From contig NZ_BOQN01000131.1 in assembly GCF_018332695.1 (NCBI RefSeq), positions 1 to 64,000 of the forward strand: DNA of 64,000 nucleotides, given 5' to 3'. A model generated the notes under the pieces. It ran no database searches. It saw nothing but the letters and a program-made list of their open reading frames with translations, and was not told the DNA's origin. The DNA is from Paractinoplanes toevensis. GTDB lineage: Bacteria > Actinomycetota > Actinomycetes > Mycobacteriales > Micromonosporaceae. Shown piece by piece: positions 63,586 through 64,000 of this stretch. How positions within the stretch are numbered: position 1 is the first letter of the stretch; the number at the start of each line of letters is the position of its first letter. Position numbers and translations under genes: made by a program.

Positions 63586-64000
63586 GGTCGGCGCGGACCG
63601 CCGCGGCGACGTGCGTGATCAGCCGGAACAGGTCGGTGCAGTAGACCGACGGGTTGCGGAAGCCGCGCACCGGATCGAAGCGGTGCACGTAGTTCCCGCC
63701 GCCGCAGACGTCGCGCACAGCGCAGGAGAGGCACGCCGGGGCCAGTGCCGCGGCTCCGATCTGCCGGGCCGTCACGCCGGGCTCGCGGAGGGCGGCATCC
63801 AGCGAGCCGGCCGCCAGCAGCGGAGCCCCGGGATAGGCCGTCTTCAGCGCGTCCACCTGCTCCAGCGTGCCGTCCGTCTCGAAGACCGCCACCCGCACCG
63901 GCGCCAGCCCCACCGTCTCCGAGGCGACCCGCCCACCGAGGATCAGCGTGAGAATGTCGTCGAACAGCCGCACCCGGGTCTCCCGCGCGGGCGCCGCGTA
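63563..64000 (-). CDS. 3' part of a radical SAM/SPASM peptide maturase (FxsB-like), cut by the window edge
   Basis: The frame is open from the window end to the stop at 63563, giving ~145 C-terminal residues. It contains VFETDGTLEQVDALK and the SPASM cysteine motif CLSCAVRDVCGGGNYVHRF, then PSVYCTDLF, the pattern of FxsB-type cyclophane-forming maturases as I remember them. The radical SAM core and any precursor peptide lie beyond 64000. A stand-alone start at 63973 (MRLFDDIL) is unlikely, because the frame continues through the upstream codons. Confidence 0.72.
   Translation of the reverse strand, partial: YAAPARETRVRLFDDILTLILGGRVASETVGLAPVRVAVFETDGTLEQVDALKTAYPGAPLLAAGSLDAALREPGVTARQIGAAALAPACLSCAVRDVCGGGNYVHRFDPVRGFRNPSVYCTDLFRLITHVAAAVRADLSRSDRP

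Overview
The window is very GC-rich, with many GTG starts, start/stop overlaps of the ATGA or GTGA type, and several promoters whose -10 box sits about 7 bases before the start codon (leaderless transcripts). The gene families (SufR/SufBDCSUT, AcnR, acVLRF1 release-factor-like protein, mycothiol-type DinB protein, FxsB-type radical SAM protein, InhA-type enoyl reductase, DUF2630) point to an actinobacterium, most likely a Micromonosporaceae (Actinoplanes-like). That assignment is inference. The order ctaA / sufR-sufBD-sufCSUT / ABC-F / enoyl-CoA hydratase / acnR / acnA / moxR-DUF58-VWA / fabG-fabI-hemH is, from memory, the order of the conserved Mycobacterium tuberculosis block Rv1456c-Rv1485. 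Everything between these anchors can be read as lineage-specific insertion.

Region by region. 1-7.8 kb: heme A synthase, then a tightly coupled iron-sulfur assembly operon. 7.8-8.9 kb: a low-GC RNase A-like toxin domain gene with a probable immunity gene. 9-14.8 kb: DinB-like enzyme, histidine phosphatase, a NACHT STAND NTPase, LysE exporter. 14.8-15.6 kb: no intact gene, a degraded transposase and a GC-rich repeat. 15.6-23.4 kb: AlkD, acVLRF1, zinc metallopeptidase, ABC-F, small HTH protein, enoyl-CoA hydratase, ABC exporter, then four 38-bp hairpin repeats. 23.5-26.2 kb: Mug glycosylase, atypical SDR, XRE regulator and a divergent NTF2-like gene sharing a palindrome-rich promoter. 26.2-28.4 kb: a three-gene operon coding for a membrane protein with a Gly/Ser/Cys tail, a DUF692 multinuclear-iron enzyme and a partner protein. 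28.4-34.2 kb: acnR, HAD, RIO kinase, DUF2630, acnA, with matching AcnR operators. 34-42.4 kb: glycosyltransferase, pullulanase, PhoD phosphatase, lipoprotein. 42.4-48.2 kb: M24 peptidase, Cu/Zn SOD, PfkB kinase, PH-domain operon. 48.5-58.3 kb: MoxR/DUF58/VWA, alpha/beta hydrolase, two-component system, FASII and ferrochelatase genes, HAD. 58.3-62.2 kb: a second NACHT paralogue. 62.2-64 kb: L,D-transpeptidase, Nudix, and the 3' part of a radical SAM/SPASM peptide maturase cut by the window edge.

The strongest candidates for new biology are the DUF692 operon with a cysteine-tailed membrane protein as its possible substrate, the two co-resident NACHT paralogues, the toxin-immunity pair beside the suf operon, and a shared promoter element (TTGTCGTACCC followed by a -10 at fixed spacing) that resembles PafBC-type DNA-damage promoters.
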